Assembly: GCF_028858725.1 (NCBI RefSeq)
Contig: NC_084762.1
Location: 2,613,374 to 2,677,373 of the forward strand
DNA from: Colius striatus
Taxonomy: Eukaryota > Chordata > Aves > Coliiformes > Coliidae
Length of the DNA: 64,000 nucleotides
Direction of reading: 5' to 3'
Both the position numbers and the translations under genes were made by a program. Shown piece by piece: positions 1-13,190 of this stretch; position 1 is the first letter of the stretch, and every line of letters starts with the position of its first letter. Below the pieces are notes generated by a model. That model was not told where the DNA came from. It ran no database searches and saw only the letters and a list, made by a program, of their open reading frames with translations.

Positions 1-3000
1 AAGGTGCTGTGGCTTTTCTCTGTACTCCACACAGGCCAGAGCCCAATAGCAACAATAAATTCCCAGGTACATAAAATGGGCTGAATTCAGTATGGCATCC
101 AACCCAAGCTAGTTATCCAAGACACATTTCTATCAGAGGGATGGAGAAAGGAAGCAAATCTCCACAGAGCTCAACCCACCATGAGAGATATCTCAGACAA
201 GTAGAACACATCGTCTCTTGAGCATTACAGAAAATAACTGCAGCTTCCTCAGAAGGTGTATCCAATTCCAGAGAAAAAATGAATGTATTGAGAGCAAAAT
301 GAAGCTGTGACTGCAAAACAGAAAAGCAAAAATCCATGCAAGAACTGCTGTGTCTTACTTGGGTATCTACACCGTTGACAACATGGCCTGTGGCATGAGC
401 TAGTCCCATTTTAAAGCCTACAGTAGCACTCTGACTCCACTATCCTAGTAGCTAGACCATGTTTGTCATCTCCCCAGTCTGCAATCAACACCACTTCACT
501 TTGCAGGCATACATTCAGGGATGCAGGGACAAGTTTTTAGTCACTGTGGTCTTTTTTTTCTCCCCCCTCACAGCTTTTTTAAACCTCACAGTCGAAACAC
601 AAGTGAGCTTTTAACAAAAACACTGCAGCCCCAGCTGCTGACAACTGAGTGGATTTTTGAGCACGTGCAATTCTTTAGACTGTTAATCAAAGGTAAATAC
701 TTCACAGTAAAATATGTGTGTTTAGTTAAAAATCACATTCTGCAAATGGGTTCCTGAGGCCATCAAATAACAAGGGTTGGAAAAACAGCCTGATGGCTCA
801 TGCATGTTTGGACAAAGATACTCTTTTCACATAAGAATCTAATAAAATGTGAAAGGCAGCTCTGTGTGTATTCCTGCAAAAATAACAGTGGCAGGAGGAA
901 AGGGAGATGCTCGTTCCTCTCAGGGAGCACCCCCACCCCCCACCCCGATCTTCAGGCTGCTTTTGACCTTTGGTGAAACCTGAGCAGATGAGACCACTGT
1001 TGCTACTCTACTGCAGATGGCAATCAGCTCAGCCTTGGATGATTGTGTCTTACAGGGCTGTCAAGTAGTGGCAGCTTGGGAGGATAGTTCAAAGTACTTG
1101 AAAAAGGTTTTAAATGTCTCACTGAAACACCTCAAGGAATACTCATTAGAGGGGGAGGACTTTTAGGCAAGGCCCAGAGATTGCTATGAGAAAGTCTCCT
1201 TTTCAGCTACATGAGACTTGGCAGGTCTGAGCTCAGCTGCACTCCTACAACATCCACTGCCAAAGATAACAAATAAATAATACTCCTTCTGCCTAAAATG
1301 GTAGAGAAACCTACTCTTCAACAATGAGATCCCCTTCAAAAACTAAGGAACGCCACACAGGGCAAGAAGCTCGTAGCTGTGTTTCAAGTCACACTCTTGT
1401 TCTTCAGGATTGCCAGGTAATCTTCTCACTCTGACACGGACAATGTCCTCTCTCCCTCTTGAATTTCTGAAGCACTTCCACCAGCTCTCCCAAGACTCTC
1501 TACAGCTGTGCCCTGGCTCCTGCCAGCATTCCCTCCATTACACATCGTGTTAGCCCCAACCTATTTACCTTCAGGGCAAGGTGTAAGGTTCATCTATTCA
1601 TTCTGGTTTATGCCAGTGGGATGAATGCAAGGCCTTGACTATGGGTTTGCTTATACAAGGAAAGAAGGGTGTGAATTTACAAGCTACAGGGTGAATTTAC
1701 GCCATGCTGGCTGCTCCCTGCATGTGTACTTTTACGTGCATTGAGGAAGCCGCTTCACACAAAGGAACTCTTAGTGTGCACTCTCAGTGTCCATGGAGGG
1801 GATTTGGTGCAGAGCAGGTAAGACAAAATCATTCCACATCTCAGTTTACTGCTGGTAATTTACCTGCATAGACAAGCTTTTGCCTTGGGAACCTGCCTCA
1901 TTTCCAGAAAGCAAGGGCCGACAGTCAGGTTTCTGTAAAACCTCAACAGCAACCAAGATTACCCAAAAGAAAGCATTGCTTCCCTTAACTAAAAACCCTA
2001 TTTTTGTTGGTTTATGTGTTCTTAAGTAGCCACAGTCAGAAGCAAAGTTCATTTGCCATCTAAACGAGTTGTACTTAAGACTCAAGCGCTACGGCTCGAA
2101 AAGACACGCTTTTAAAAAAGTGTGAAACCACCTGGAATTTCTCCTCCCTTGTACTGCAGTGTTTCTCTGACAAGGAAAAGAGCACATTCCAAGAATTAGC
2201 AAGCAAGCTGACACACAAGACCTCAAACTCTAATTGAGTCCTCTGTGACCTCAGAACAAGTGACTTGGTGGCATATTTCAAACCGTGCAGGTTAAAATGC
2301 ACACAGTGCCTCAGATGCTCACCTGGTGTAAGGTAACACAGCAGCATCTGCTTCAACAACAGTCTGCCAATTTAGGTAAGTAAGAGTACAGCCTTATGTA
2401 TTTCTCAGAGGGCATGACAACGTGAGAAAGACACACATGCCTTTTCATGACAAGATTCTCTTGCTCTAGAGCCCAAGTGAAAAAGTCTGTTGTTTAAAGC
2501 AGACTGCATCTGAAAGAAATCATCTCCCACTCCCAGGAAATTCATGCTAAATTGTTAGTAGGTCAACATCCACTTCAGGGTCTTCCAAGTGCATGTTGTG
2601 TCATCCTTGTTTGTCTTCAGAACTATGAACTCCTCGGGGTATGCCTTGTGCTTGTCTGTGTCCCGTTCAGCACCCATCAGGTCGTCAGATTAGCAAAAGG
2701 TTCTTTCTATTAACAATAATAAATAATATGTGGCAAGATGCTCTCACACTTGCTTTTTGCTTGCCAAGCATGGCACAAGAGAAGATGGCTTGGAATGACC
2801 TGGCAAGAGGCAGACTTTTCAGGATATTGAAAGGTCAGTTCCCCAGAGAAAGGACACTTCAACACCCAATCAACACACTTAAGGGCAAACAATTCTCCTG
2901 TAAGCTGTTCTATTTGGAAGATTCCTTTCCCTGGACTCTTCTGAATGCTGGGCTTTCCCCTCTCCTCTCTCTATGTAGCAAGCCAGCTGGGGTAACTAAA

Positions 3001-6000
3001 GTGCAGCAAAGTAAAATAAACAGATCTGCAGAGTGCTGAGTCCAGTCATTTTCCCCAGGAGAATCTGCACAGCTCTGAGGCTTTACTGGGGATTGTAATT
3101 AACACCTGGCTGAAGCATGTTTCTGAACAAAATGAGGGAGGGAGGGAGAGAGAGAGATGTTTCAGCCTTCCACCAAATGGGTTTGAGTTGGCTCAACTTT
3201 ATGGGCTATTTTGGCAGTGGCCATGATTGACTATTACCCTGAAAAGGAGCTTGGGGCTTCTTGCCACCTCCTCCTCCCACCTCCGATCTAGCTCCTAGTG
3301 CAAAGCATGTGTTTCCATTTAACGCTGGATAAGAATCAACTGATGTCTGGATTCTAATTCAAATGTTTATTCCTCTGTGGAATCATTATTTTTTCATTTA
3401 GGTGCAGCTAACTTCTACTTCAGATTTACAAAATCCTTCCTTCATTTCCTACAATCACATTGCAACCTCAGATTCTCGAGAAATCCTCTGTCATCTCCCG
3501 AACTCAGGCTGTACCCTATTTCCTATTCCCTCTTCTTGTTCACAGACCAAATCCCTCAAGTTGTTCCAGAATGAAGAATCTCACACTACCATTAGCAATG
3601 AGATTAACAACAAAAACTAAGAACATCGTGGACTTAATCCTTCACCACTTTCCATTATACTCAGAATGGCTCCACGAGCACACCCACTGCATTCTGGTTT
3701 TGGTTTTGGTTTGTGCTTGTGTTGTTTTTGACTGACCTGAACTCAGCAATGTTAGTTCAGTTTACATCAGGATCTACTTGCAGACTAGGTTCAAGACAGG
3801 ATCTGGATTTTTGCTTCAAGGCTCACCAAGATAAGTTGGAGTTTAAGCTTCAGAGCACTCACATTTTCCAGCATTCCTACAGTATTTAAAATCACAGAAA
3901 CCTGCTCTGGTTAACAGGTTGATTACCACCACCTTGCAAAACATGCCTGCTCCCTACACATCATGCTTATAAGCAGTTTCACCTACAAAATTCAGCCTGA
4001 GCTCCCTTAATGTTCCATTAACCCTATTCAAGTATAAGATGGCATGAGCATTGTCTATTCAAGCACAGCACATCCTAGGCAGTAAAGACTGATGTCACTG
4101 CTGCTGTAGGAGCAGTGACTCCCAAAACCCTGGCTTTAGACCTGCAGTACACAAAGCTCACAGCTCTTTATATAACTAGGAAAACCCCCAAACTTCAAAA
4201 GCAGCAGGATACACCACTCAAGCAACACCTGGGCCTATCTGCTTTCTGTTGACAGTCTGTCCAAGTATACTGTGTAGTTTTGGTAGCATCCTGTTTGTTC
4301 CACCATGCATTGTTTTATTTCCTTTCATTTCCCAACGCTCCTTTGGCAAACTGTTTTGTGTGTCAGATGTCCTAATTTATTCATCTGTTTTCCACACTCT
4401 TGTTACAGCTTTGTGTTATTACTAATATGCCAAAAATACAGTAGAAATACAGAAATCCTCTGCCCTTTAATCCCAGGGGATATGGCACAGTCAAATGAGT
4501 CATAACGAATCAAAATTCTTACCTTGCTTCAGTAGAGACAGAGTACAAAGCACTTTCTGCATATACAGCACTAGTCAAAAAGAAACCAATAATCAAAGGT
4601 CCTAATAGTTTGATCAAATGATCATTTTGTTCAGCATTTCTCCAAGTCTCTAAGATTTCCAGGCACTCGGTCAAATGACTGACAATATAATCAGAATGAT
4701 GGTAAGCAGATTGCCTGTTCTATAAACATCTCTCTGAGCAATCAGACAAGCTACAGAGCAATGCAGTCTGTTTCAAAAAAAGAAAAGAACCTAAGGTGAA
4801 AAGCTCATGGCATTTATAAGCCCATTAACCACAGCACAGGCCTGAGTAATAGAGAATCATTTTCCTAGGGTCTGGTTAAAGGCTCCTGATTTACCTGTTC
4901 TCATTAGTGGGAGCTTCAGCCTGGGAAGATTGGTATTGCAAATTTGGCAAAAGCACATTAGGCAAGTCCCCTCTGTTGTAGCCACACAGTATTAATCAAT
5001 TCTTGCTGTCTCTTCTCTCTGTATGTCTGTTTCTTTCACTGGCAGCACCGAGACACACACCAGAAGACCAGCTCTTTAAGGAGTCTGGTAGCACACATTT
5101 GCCACAGTGAGCAAACCTACATTAATCTCTCACGCTCCCCAAGCCTTTAGAGGTCTCTTTGGGATTACTTTTGGCACTGTGCTGTAGCAGAGGCAGGCAT
5201 GGCCATGATTATTTGAAAGGTGCAAATGAAAGGTACCTTCTTACCATGTCACTCACTCTAACACCCATGAGAAGGCTGAGTTTGGTATGAGCATGGCTAC
5301 CTTAGGTAATAAAGTCCCTCTGGGCACCTGAAACCATTTCCCAGGCCTACAGGGAAGAGTGTCTTCCTAATTCCCCACCACACAGCTTTACTCAGCCCAC
5401 TGTTCCAGCCCTCCCTGCCAACATATTTAATCCTGTAATTCAGCCATCAGCATCACAGTTGGAGCCAAATTTAAACAGTCCACATGCAAGATTTGTGTGT
5501 GAATTTTATCAGGCTTTAGTGATAAGTTATCAGCCAGATCACCACATTCATGGTGCTTTGCTTAAGGGGGAGGGGGTATTTTGTGGTGTTTGGTTTTGCT
5601 CCTTAGCATTCCTAGGAACAGAAAGGTTTTGTGAATGAATCCACTACTCCTTTCTTTTGCTGTTTTCTGTAAACACAACCAAACCCACACATTGCACTCT
5701 TGGTGCTGCTCCCCCTGCAACTGACCCTTCCTGAGACTGATGAGAAACACTAGGAAAAGGATGCTCGTTCAAAAACAGTCTCCTAAGTGTGCAACTCTCT
5801 GGACCTATTCATGTATTCCTGTTGCAACAGTCACAGCTTTGCCTGATGGTCTAGCACCCCAGCAGCACAGTGCACCCTCAACTCTGGCTCTCTTAAGGGG
5901 AAAGCGTCACTCCCAAGTGACAATTCTGTGCTTCATAGACCAAGCTTCATAACCTCTTTGCAAGTGACTCACAAATTCTCCTTTTCTTTCTCGGGCAGAA

Positions 6001-9000
6001 TGACTCAAGCCTATTATGAGTGCTATGGATTTAGGAATACAATGAGCACCTTCATGAGGAAATTTGGCTGTGTGGACTGAAATCTGCTTTCACCCATGTA
6101 ACTTGTTGGAGCTTTCAAAAGGTCTCTCCTGTTTATGAAACCTACAGCATTAGAAAAAGAAATAAGTAAACTGAGAAACACTAGACAAAAGTTACCATTT
6201 TCTTATTCAGAGTTCACAGCCTGCCTTTAAGCCTACAGAAAGCGGCACCAAAAAAAGTAACTGAAAATCCTGACAGACTACTGAGTGTGGCTTAAGCCCT
6301 GGTATGTGGTTACTTTCACACATACCACCTTTCTCATTGAAGTTTCTTCACCTAAGTTAAATCAAAGCAACTATTTGTGGTCTTAAGTTTAAGCACTTTA
6401 CTATTTACAGGACCAACTATGAGTGTACTCCTGCCACTTCACCTCTCTCCCTTCTTCAGTCCAGGGCTCTGTTGTTGTCCTCAGTGGCATTTAGAGCAGA
6501 CCTTCTCTGATGTTGGATCAGAGCCTTTATTTGTTTATGGAGTGGTAGATACCGAGACAACAGTAATAGTGGAAATGCAATTAAGTAACTCCACTTGTAT
6601 TTTCTATCAAATCAAATCATTTTCTTTTTACTAAGCAGGGTGCAAGTTACTTGCCAGACTTTTTGGGTTAAATCCACTTGCAAGGGCACTTGCTAGATCT
6701 TTCAGATCAAATCAAATTGATCCCCTCTAGGTTTATAAAAAGGAAATGGAAAGTTGCATTTACCCATCTCACCGTATTTTCTTTTCCTCCTCTTTTACTT
6801 TTCTGCTGGTTACTTCACCAGTAGGAAAACACAGGAAAGGGTGGGCGTACAGGTCTCTCTGCTTCATACACCAACGAGCAAAATCAACCAGTTAGGCAGG
6901 AAATAGCCAGCTGCATTTCACAGCCTGGGCTCCCACTCACCAGCCTGAGTCACTGCAGAGCTCCCCTGAGTGACATGCTTCAGCTCCGCAGCTCAGCTGA
7001 GACAGAAGACTTCATCTGCTTCACCTGGCAGGGGCTGAGAGAAGGGAGCAGCCCTTGTGCTGGCCCTTTACCAGCCTCTGCACACTTCAGTCCTGCAGCA
7101 GACCTGAGCGTGCCCTGTCTGGGTACACCTTCATCGCTCAGAAATGAAAACACATGCCACAGCAAACAGTGGTATTGTCTCCTCGACATCCACACACAGC
7201 TCAAGATCATTAAAGCTACTCCAGCCTCCTCATCTGCTCCCTTCTGGGAACAGAAGTAAATGAGGTTTACATTAGATTATGTCTGACTAGTTCAGTTGCC
7301 AAATGTTTGGAGACTACAAGTGCCTAGCCAAGCTCAAGTATATTATGATACCACAGAGAGAAGAGAGGATTTCTCAAGGTCTCTCCTGCCTCTTTCCCTT
7401 TACCTCACACTTACCCTGAACGCAATGAGAGCTGAAGGAACTCTGCACCTCCCACAAGGCACTCGGTACGTGAAAGGATGATGCCCGCAGACAGCACCTA
7501 AGCCACGTGTGAGTTCACAGACCAAAATCAATGCTTTCTGCCCTGAAGCAACTCTGTAAGCCAGGGCAGACTATGGAAAATGAGAATAATATGCTGCCTG
7601 TGACTAGCTCCACTAAATAAGAAAGCAGCTGCATTTGTACCACTGGCTCTGAGTTTTGCAGGCAGATACCATCTTCTGACATCTGGGAGGGAAATGTGAA
7701 TCCCAAGCTTGCTGCACACAGGGTCCCAGTCAGATCTATGATTTAACAGCAATACTTGATTTGAGTCCAATTTACTTTGGGATTGGGGTTTAGTGTTTTG
7801 AAAAGGACACAAATGAGTATCAGAGAGCAGCACTACCAGATGAACAGAAATGTCTATGTAGATTAGGGCTGGAGATTAAGGTTGGAAGGAAAGTAGTTTT
7901 CCTGTGAGACCCTGTGGGGGAAAAAAAAGCTACACAGTGTATATTTACAGAAGGAAAACTAGGAGAGAAGAGTAGTATCTTTTGGCTAATTGCAGCAGAC
8001 ATCTGGGAAATTGAAAAGAGCTGAAAGATGTTCAAAGTCTTAAAAAACCAAAGCAATATGTTTCCCAGGTTACCAGCCTATAAACCAAAAAGCAGGCACA
8101 AAACTGAACTCAGATGCTACACTTCTCCACGACGGTCTGTGCTGGGTCTGAAAGTGCAGAGTGGAACTTTAAAGAGAGAGTGAATGTGAAATACAGGGGA
8201 GAAGGGAAAATGAGAGGAGAGAGGAGGGAAGTACTGTGTTACAAAAGACTTCCCACTAACTGCTGCACACACAGATTTCCTTCGCCTAGACTAGGAGCTG
8301 CTTTCAGCTGATGCAGCCAGTCTTCCTTCCATTTCAGCTGCCACTGATCTGAGGCTTTTTGCCCGCTGTCAGATGGCACATACCATGTGTCAGACCATTT
8401 ATTTATTTTCGTCTCAATTAAAACAAATTTGAGTCCACCCAAAAGGCATCCTGCCCCAGCTGCACTTCTGCTCTGATGTACACTCTGTTCCAATCCTACT
8501 GGAGACAATAAAAGAACTGAGGATAGAGAGACATCCTCTTTTTTTTCTAATTGAAATCATTTGTAGCATGTAAAAGACTCAGGACCCAAGCAAGAGGGGT
8601 TTATGACTATCAGCTGAAATCAGCCTCACAGAGCAATGGCCAATATTTGCATTTCTGTTGCTTAACATTGTTTGGGTTGGGAATTATAGCAGTTTTCTGA
8701 TTAACTACCTGCAGGCATGCACCAGTTTGACCTTTTGCATGCTCAGTTGCATGCACTAAATTAAATTTTCCTCTCTCTTACTGAGATAAACAAGGCCAGT
8801 TACATGACTCAGGCTGCCCTTTTCCTCCTGCCATTCCATATGCAAAGTCAATCCCAGTCAGTTAATCCTCGAATTTAAGAGCAGACTTCTGTATTTTACT
8901 AAGTAATTGGAAGGATTTTGTTTCCCTTAAGCAGTCGTGGGTCAATAATTTGTGTTCAGAAATAAGTGCAAGTAGCATAATAACCAAAGTTTCCTAATAT

Positions 9001-12000
9001 CAGGTTTGCATCAGGAGGAAATGAGCAATGTTCACTCTTGCCTCTTTATAAATGGATGAAACAATATAGTCAGCTGCAGTGGCCACTTGGGGTACTTCTC
9101 CAAAGAATGTGGGAGGGGAATGGAAAAGAGAAAAGACCACATTCAGCAGGTGGCTTTTGTACAGATAATAGATCAGAAACTCTTACATCAAATCCAGCTA
9201 TCCAGAGTTTTCAAACATTAGTAACTAATGGGTGAAGTATTTAAATGGCATCATTACTCATTCTCATTGCATTTTCAATGGAGATGACGCAAATCAGAGA
9301 CAGCTTTGGTGAAATCAGATGAAGTTATTCTGAGCCCAGCTACGCAGACTTAGTAGTGCTTATTCCCCAATAAATCGCAAGGTAACGTAATCAATTTACA
9401 GACCACGTTGCTGAATTTACACAGATGAAGATGACAGGGGAAGCAACAAGTCAGGTGGTGAAAGAAATCAAAAATCTGTCCTTTTTCTCAGTGGAAACTA
9501 GGAAAATAACTCTAAAATGTGTCACACTTTATACTGTGGTGACATAAGAAAATTTGTTTGCTACGCTAAAAGAGAGACAGAAACCTGATGCTTGATGACA
9601 TCACCTCAGGGAGGAACTCCTCTTTGCTGTCTGTGCAAAGGCAATTTCAGACCCTGGCTTCTTTGAATGGAGTAGGAAGCAGTCATTTCATGTCTACCCC
9701 ACAAAGTTTACTGTTGCTGCTGCTGTGCAATGAAAGCCCACGTTCTGTTGCCATACCATGGTTTGCAGAACACACCAGGTCCCTGTTCAGTCCAGCCGTA
9801 GCCATTCCAGCAACAAACAGCACAGTCCTGGCAGCTCTCACGGTGACTGCCTAAACCTCAGTGAATTGCAGTGATGAACCATCAGTTCCCAAAGCCTCAC
9901 AGTCAGAACAAGCTCAGGACCTTTCAAAAGTTTTAGCTAACAGAATAGACTCTTCTGTTTGTAAACAGTTTGCTACCACTCTGACAAACTCTTGTGGCAA
10001 ACATCTCTCCTCTCTCACATTAACACATGAAACAGCAATAAGCTTGCAGTTTACAGCAATTCTTTTCACAGAGGAGTGTTGACTGGAAAACATTTACGTG
10101 TTTTGTTGATGTTTGGATGAAGACTTGGGGTTTTTTTTAATGTAGAGTTAAACATTTTCCTTTCAAAGGACTGAGGCTGCCTAGTTTTACTCTATACTTC
10201 ATCTACCTCTTCCACACAGGTTCTCTCAGGAAGAAACAGAAGAAGAAGCAGCATGATGTGACTAAGTAGTTCTCCTCCAGCCACAAATCACAGTTTGAAA
10301 ATTTCAGCTCTATTTACCTGATATAAACAAAGGCAGATGGCAAACTGCATATTTACCACGACTGCATTAGGATTTATAGGACATAACTATTTGCCTTTAC
10401 CAAGTCACTGTTAAATTTTACTGGCTCTTTTTATTAGTGCGTATCTGTGGGGTAGAAAGACTTCTGAACTGATTAAAAGAAACCAATTACAATGCAAGAG
10501 GATGTTTTTAACTAAAAGAGTAGTTCCCAGTTGTTACATGGACCCTCTGCCATTTATTCAAGATTATAACGGCATGCATGATCAATTCCTTTTTAGGACA
10601 AGATGTATAGGAATAAATCCTCATGATTCCTTAACTACCACCCTTACAGAGATCCTGCTTTATATATCTTTGCAAAGACATTCCAAATATACCTGTAGTA
10701 AGATAATAAAATATATTTCTTAATTTGGCAAACCTAGAACACAGTACAATGAAAGTGTCACCTTCCTACCCCACACTACACAAAGCTCAGCTGTCTTGAA
10801 TATGTGCTGCACTCTAGATCCTTTTTTAGGTGTTGTGGAGACTCTGAAGTCAGAGAAAGTCATTGACTTTTCACTCTGTTTAATAAAAGCTTTTTTTAGA
10901 AGGAAAATAAGTTAATGGCTTGATTTGTGTTTAACTGTCCCACAAATGTTCCTTTTCATTAAGCTGTGTGCGTTGAAAGCCGTGCTCCATCAATTGTATG
11001 TAAATATACACGCAATTTGCATCAGCCACAGGTGCCCATAGATACCACCATGCACAAAGGGCAACAAAAGCAAACCCCAGACACTGTGCACTATATTTAA
11101 AAACCAGACAGAGCAAATTGCTAGGAGATATCAGTACTGGAAGTAAAAGACATGTTGCATTTCTGAAGGTCATATCTCAGGAGCTGAAGTTCAAGGACTC
11201 CACAGAGCAACCCCTGATGGGTCATATAAGCACCAGGTGAAGGAATTAGGAGGGAAATGGACTAACAGAGCTTCAATGAAAATCATTTTAAAAGGCAAAT
11301 ATTTCAGAGAAACTGGTGGTAATCAGCATAGCTGTGAGAAAGAGATAAGATTCACTGGGGAAATTCTCCTAGATACCCATCACCATTTGTTTAGTCCATA
11401 GTTCAGTGTCCATGGTATACTGTCACATCTGTTTTCTAACTTATCCTTTATAATTTTCTAGTGTCTTTACTAGGTCCATATGCCAGAATCATACTGAGGA
11501 AAGCTCTTTGACTTGTTTTCACATGTATCTGTAGGGACATATATGTGTGCACAAAGTAAAGCCATATTTAGTTTTACAATCCATGCTGTTGTATCTATTG
11601 TGTATGTGCATATAACACATTAAATGATCTGTAATATCCTAATTTGGTTTGTAGGAGTTTGAAGGAGCACTTGCTTCTATAAAGCAAGGTAACAGAAGGG
11701 GTAAGTTAATAACTAGTAATAAAAAAATATCCTTTCCTTTATGTTCTGTTTGCATTACTCCTATAATATGTTATGGCTACGTGATCCATGTTTTTCTGCC
11801 TGTAGGGGATATATAAACCACTTCTAGATGTCAAAGAGAATCCCTTCAGGGGCCTGGGGCACATGGTTCTCCCAGGAATCACCCAGAAGTGACCTTTGAG
11901 GGAATAACAGAAACAGATCATAACACTGAGGCAACCTGCACACATTTTTTCACTCCAGACCTTTGCTCCCCCCACTCTTCACATATGCTTGTACCTGAGC

Positions 12001-12870
12001 CTCCAGGAGTGTGTGGGGAGCTCGTACTGTATGCCACAATGTGACTGTGGTTCCCAATAAAGCTATTGCCTGGTACATTTCTATCTTTTCTGCCGGTTTT
12101 TGGTTGGCAGGGGAGCATCTCTTATCTCTTTGACAGGGAAATAAATTATTACAGGTCCTGGGCTCTGTTTCACTTTGGCTTTGTTAATTAGCCATAGATA
12201 GGACAAGCATCCATCCTTTCACACCAATCTTGCAGCCTTCAAGTTGAAAGTCAAAAGACCTTTGGTCATATCTTGATTACTTGATAAGTCCAGCAGATGA
12301 GAGGTTTGTTTTCACAGTTGGCTTCTGATAGTCTTACACAAGGAGACTGAAACCAAATAAACAGTGATGTCTTGAGCCTATGGAACTGAATGACAAACCT
12401 CTCATTGACTCTAGTTAGCCAGAAATTTTAGTTCAAGCTTCCAGGAGAACACAGGAGGTGTGAGCAGTTCCTCCAGCACTGCTTAGTTTTTCCCCTTTCA
12501 CTCTTCTCAGTTTTATTCCACTAAATTGCTTAAAGTTGGACAGGGCAGAAGTATTTCCTTCTGTGACATCAAGATTTATGTCCAAAAACATTACACCAAA
12601 AAGATCCACAAAATACTTTCAGTATTTCCAGGCACTGACATATGGAATTCTGTCCTGGAAATGAACGTGAGACAGTATAAACACTTACCTTCTGTCTCAC
12701 AGGATGTATGTGCCTATGGGGAACGTGCACTTAGGAAAACAAGGTGAGCAGCACAGGTAAAATTAACTTCTTTTGTCTCCATGGTAAGGAACCAGCCATT
12801 ATGGCCTGAGATGCAAGTAAAGAAAAGAACTGGAAGAGGATATACCCAGCTCTTTTTCTACACTCTTACT
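1..12870. other. Intergenic sequence upstream of PRL, no gene recognised
   Basis: I see no gene in this stretch. The open frames are short (at most 132 codons), overlap on both strands, show no known domain and have no convincing splice-linked continuation. Base composition is ordinary AT-leaning vertebrate DNA with few CpG. Small items only: a purine-only GGGA/GA simple repeat near 3,134-3,160, a G4T8 tract at 10,127-10,138 and a 12-bp palindrome (AAATGATCATTT) near 4,615. Distant PRL enhancers could lie here, but nothing in the sequence singles one out. Confidence 0.7.
3134..3160. repeat. Purine-only simple repeat (GGGA)n(GA)n
   Basis: A short run of GAGG/GGGA units passes into GA dinucleotides. 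It is a simple-sequence tract with no sign of function. Confidence 0.75.
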
Positions 12871-12876
12871 CCTAAT

Positions 12877-12995
12877 GACCTCTTACCTTTCCTTTTCCTC
12901 AACCTCCCTACACGAAAAATGGGGATAATTCTGCCCATTTCCTAGGAAGATCCCAAACAAAAAGTCATAATCTTTGTGTACAAAGCACCACACAA
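12877..12995 (+). repeat. MIR (CORE-SINE) fragment, sense orientation
   Basis: The stretch carries the diagnostic 3'-half order of MIR: a pyrimidine-rich TTTCCTCA segment at about 12,892-12,902, then AAAAATGGGGATAATT at 12,915-12,930, then a CCCATTTCCTAGG segment in the place of the usual CTACCTCATAGGG. The following bases (GTACAAAGC, about 12,978-12,986) fit the tail region before the L2-like end. MIR copies in birds are very old and strongly diverged, so some of the similarity could be chance. The GGGGATAAT core is the firmest part. Confidence 0.6.
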
Positions 12996-13090
12996 GCATA
13001 CAGCAGACGTGATCCTCAGATTAAATATTTTGCAGCTTTAATTAGCAATATAAAGGATGACAGGGAAGGGCAATGAGTTGAATTTCTCTG

Positions 13091-13190
13091 CAGATAGAGA
13101 ACTGTAGCAGAAACTTGTTAAGTAACCTGCATGGGAACATAAAGGAGTTCGTGGAAGAGTCAGGAGTTTAACCTAGATCTCTAGGAAATC
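13091..13190 (-). repeat. MIR (CORE-SINE) fragment, antisense orientation
   Basis: Read on the + strand, this shows the reverse complement of the MIR core: CAGATAGAGAACTG at 13,091 where MIR has a CAGATGAGGAAACTG-like box, then TTGTTAAGTAACCTGCATGG, then GAAGAGTCAGGAGTTTAACC followed by TAGATCTC. These match, in order, the segments that read GGTTAAGTAACTTGCC and GCAGAGCCAGGATTTGAACC in antisense MIR copies. It lies about 100 bp from a second MIR fragment in the opposite direction. Confidence 0.65.
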
